Source: Parvibaculum sp. (GTDB lineage Bacteria; Pseudomonadota; Alphaproteobacteria; Parvibaculales; Parvibaculaceae). From it: a stretch of 64,000 nt of DNA. Shown in pieces: positions 61,945 through 64,000 of the stretch (the stretch's first letter is position 1; each line of letters begins with the position of its first letter). The notes beneath the pieces are model-generated. The model worked only from the letters and a program-made list of their open reading frames with translations, was not told the origin of the DNA and did not search any database. Both the position numbers and the translations under genes were made by a program. The stretch is from NCBI GenBank assembly GCA_031291615.1, contig JARLIS010000010.1, positions 1-64,000 on the forward strand, written 5' to 3'.

Positions 61945-63483
61945 ATGCCCGCCAGCAACAAGGCGCCCGCCCCGGCAAACGGCGCCCCTCGGAATGTCGT
62001 CGTCATTCTGCTCGACAGCCTCAACCGCCACATGCTGGGGAGCTATGGAGGGGACGAGTTCCGGACGCCCAACCTCGACCGCTTCGCGGCGCGCGCCACC
62101 CGGTTCACGAAGCACTACACCGGCTCGCTGCCCTGCATGCCCGCGCGCCACGACATTCTGTGCGGCGCGCTCGATTTTCTCTGGAAGCCCTGGGGCTCGG
62201 TCGAGCTTTGGGAAGACGCCATCACCTACGAATTGCGCAAGGCGGGCGTCGTCACCCAGCTCATTTCCGACCATCCCCATCTCTTCGAGACGGGCGGCGA
62301 AAACTACCATGTCGATTTCACCGCCTGGGACTATCAGCGCGGCCATGAGGGCGACCCTTGGAAGACGCGGGCCGATCCGAGCTGGATGGGCGCGCCGAAT
62401 TCCTTCCGCCCGCACATGCCCTATGACAATTCGCGCGGCTATTTCCGCGGCGAGGCCGACTTCCCCGGCCCCCGCACCATGGGCGCCGCCGCCCGCTGGC
62501 TCGACGACAATGCCGGCCAACACGACCGCTTCATGCTTTTCGTCGACGAGTTCGACCCGCACGAACCCTTCGACACGCCCGAACCCTATGCCTCGATGTA
62601 CGATCCCGACTGGAAGGAGCCGCACATCATCTGGCCGCCCTACATGAAGGGCGCCTTGGAAAAAGGCGTGCTCACCGAAGCTCAGGCCCGACAGCTCCGC
62701 GCCTCCTATGGCGGCAAGCTGACCATGATCGACCACTGGTTCGGAAAGGTGATCGACGCTATCGAGCGCAACGGGCTCTGGGAAACGACCACCGTCATTC
62801 TCTGCACCGATCACGGCCACTATCTCGGCGAGAAGGATATCTGGGGCAAGCCCGGCGTGCCGATCTACGAAACGCTCGGCCATATCCCGCTGATGATCGC
62901 GCATCCCGGCGTCGCGCCCGGCACCTGCGACGCGCTGACGACGAGCGTCGATATCTTCGCGACGCTTGCCGAGATTTTCGGCGTCGAGGTGCGCCAGCGC
63001 ACGCATGGAAAGTCGTTGCTGCCTTTGCTCAAGCGGGAAACGCCGGACATTCGCGACTGGCTTCTCACCGGCGTCTGGGGCCGCGAGGTGCATTTCATCG
63101 ACAGCCGCTACAAATATGCGCGCGGGCCGAAAGGCGCGAATGCGCCCCTGTCCATGCTGTCGAACCGCTGGTCGACCATGCCGACCCATCACCTGACGCG
63201 CGAACAGGAATTGCCGCTGCCCGACGAGCGCGCCTATCTTGCGCGCATGCCCGGAAGCAAGGTGCCCGTCATCCGTCAGGACTGGCAGGAAGGCGACAAG
63301 CTTCCCTTCTGGGCCTTCACGCGCTTCACCGGCCACCATGTTTACGATCTCGAGGACGATCCGGGCGAGGAGAGAAATCTCGCCGGCACGAAACTCGAAA
63401 CGGAACTCGGCGACCGGCTTCAAGCCGCGTTGAAGGAGCTCGACGCGCCGGACAGCCAGTTCAGACGCTTGGGCTTTGCCTGA
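61945..63483 (+). CDS. sulfatase family protein
   Basis: A 512-residue alkaline phosphatase-superfamily hydrolase. Metal-binding DSLNRHM at the N-terminus, the formylglycine motif CMPAR (Cys64 to Arg68) and CTDHGHYLGEK in the middle are clear. CxPxR needs conversion of Cys64 to formylglycine by an activating enzyme, which is not encoded in the window. Ala at the fourth motif position instead of Ser is a recognised variant. The N-terminus MPASNKAPAPANGAPRNV is no signal peptide, so the enzyme appears cytoplasmic, unlike most arylsulfatases. The substrate could be a sulfate, sulfonate or phosphonate ester. Confidence 0.9.
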   Translation: MPASNKAPAPANGAPRNVVVILLDSLNRHMLGSYGGDEFRTPNLDRFAARATRFTKHYTGSLPCMPARHDILCGALDFLWKPWGSVELWEDAITYELRKAGVVTQLISDHPHLFETGGENYHVDFTAWDYQRGHEGDPWKTRADPSWMGAPNSFRPHMPYDNSRGYFRGEADFPGPRTMGAAARWLDDNAGQHDRFMLFVDEFDPHEPFDTPEPYASMYDPDWKEPHIIWPPYMKGALEKGVLTEAQARQLRASYGGKLTMIDHWFGKVIDAIERNGLWETTTVILCTDHGHYLGEKDIWGKPGVPIYETLGHIPLMIAHPGVAPGTCDALTTSVDIFATLAEIFGVEVRQRTHGKSLLPLLKRETPDIRDWLLTGVWGREVHFIDSRYKYARGPKGANAPLSMLSNRWSTMPTHHLTREQELPLPDERAYLARMPGSKVPVIRQDWQEGDKLPFWAFTRFTGHHVYDLEDDPGEERNLAGTKLETELGDRLQAALKELDAPDSQFRRLGFA

Positions 63484-63533
63484 CCGGCGCGGGCCGCGGG
63501 CGCGCATGTCCTCCGTCGGCGGGTTTGCCGCGC

Positions 63534-63565
63534 CTTATCCCCGGCTTGCCGAAGGCGGGGATAAG
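63534..63565 (+). terminator. hairpin behind the sulfatase gene
   Basis: CTTATCCCCG (63534-63543) and CGGGGATAAG (63556-63565) form a perfect 10-bp stem with a 12-base loop, followed by TCCTTACA. It lies 51 bases downstream of the sulfatase stop. The T-run is weak, so its strength as a terminator is uncertain. Confidence 0.5.
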
Positions 63566-63696
63566 TCCTTACACGGCTGAATTGCTTTTTCATCCCTTCT
63601 CCTGATGCGAATGCCCGGGCAAAGAAATCCCCGGGGGACGATTCCGATTGCAGAATGACGCGGTCGAATTGGCGCATGCGAAACTGGGAAAGGACG

Positions 63697-63972
63697 ATGA
63701 ATATGGCGACGATCATCAATGCGGCGACGGCGAATGGCAGCTCGGCCCCCGTCGACTGGACGGGCGGTACGGGCACATTCTGGGCCTGGGGCAACTTCGG
63801 CGGCGCGACCGTGGCGCTTGAAGCAAGCCCCGACGGCACGAACTGGATCGGCGTCGGCCCGGCGGTGAGCTTCACCCAGAACGGCGTCGGTGGCTTTTCG
63901 CTCGGGCCATGCAGACTGCGCGCAACCGTTTCCGGCGCGACGGCGACGACCAGCGTCTCGGCATCCGCATGA
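63697..63972 (+). CDS. small hypothetical protein, phage-protein-like
   Basis: A 91-residue protein rich in Gly, Ala, Ser and Thr, predicted all-beta. The opening MNMATIINAATANGSSAPVD and the pattern WGNFGGATVALEASPDGTNW look like small proteins found in phage structural regions and in isolation in bacterial genomes. There is no signal peptide. ATG 63697 follows AAGGACG; ATG 63703 is an alternative. The function is unknown. The window ends soon after, so it cannot be seen whether other phage genes follow. Confidence 0.6.
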   Translation: MNMATIINAATANGSSAPVDWTGGTGTFWAWGNFGGATVALEASPDGTNWIGVGPAVSFTQNGVGGFSLGPCRLRATVSGATATTSVSASA

Positions 63973-64000
63973 GCGGCTGTCGCGCGCTACGGGCTTTCAG

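Overview
The window is high-GC DNA with tightly packed genes and few spacers. Gene content and order point to an alphaproteobacterium of the Hyphomicrobiales/Parvibaculum type. The best evidence is the run murA, DUF2948, hisD, UPF0262, LMW phosphatase, infA, maf, RNase G, yacG, tRNA-Phe, which is a typical alphaproteobacterial block. The taxonomic placement is inference; no marker rRNA lies in the window.

Layout. 1-2.2 kb: two acyl-CoA dehydrogenase paralogues on the minus strand, the first cut by the window edge. 2.4-6.8 kb: K+/H+ antiporter, SDR, glutamine amidotransferase and prolyl aminopeptidase. 7.2-10.6 kb: class I ribonucleotide reductase (nrdA, nrdB) behind a promoter carrying a palindromic operator. 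10.7-17.7 kb: DUF3237 protein, GH17-like secreted hydrolase, MFS carrier, thioesterase/GST pair, and a BtuFCD/FecBCD-type ABC importer. 17.8-25.4 kb: ferritin-like diiron protein with an IclR regulator, CPA2 antiporter, photolyase, SpoU-type methylase, a Tyr/Pro-rich secreted protein and a family VIII serine hydrolase. 25.4-30.3 kb: an HlyD / RbbA / ABC-2 export operon. 30.4-38.1 kb: the conserved housekeeping block, bounded by tRNA-Thr and tRNA-Phe.

38.1-45.6 kb, directly behind tRNA-Phe, looks different. Spacers are looser, codon use is less GC-biased, and six genes run in one direction: DHA2-type MFS, LigB/YgiD-type extradiol dioxygenase, SDR, SnoaL-like protein, ochratoxinase/Xaa-Pro-dipeptidase-like amidohydrolase, and a secreted GH79-like glycosidase. 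This is the best candidate for an undescribed accessory pathway, perhaps uptake and breakdown of an aromatic glycoside or amide. No integrase or second att copy was seen.

45.6-52.1 kb holds a double-CDGSH iron-sulfur protein and a molybdenum hydroxylase operon (2Fe-2S subunit, Tat-exported Mo subunit, MFS with a C-terminal monooxygenase-like domain) preceded by a tri-haem cytochrome c. 52.3-61.8 kb is a complete MdtABC-type RND efflux operon with its own outer-membrane factor, headed by a 38-residue single-span membrane protein. 61.9-64 kb: a cytosolic-looking sulfatase and a small protein resembling phage-associated proteins.

Small-scale structure includes a dispersed palindromic repeat family (two near-identical 82-bp copies), a perfect hairpin covering a ribosome binding site, and several hairpins between genes. 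No rRNA, CRISPR array, transposase or replication origin was seen.
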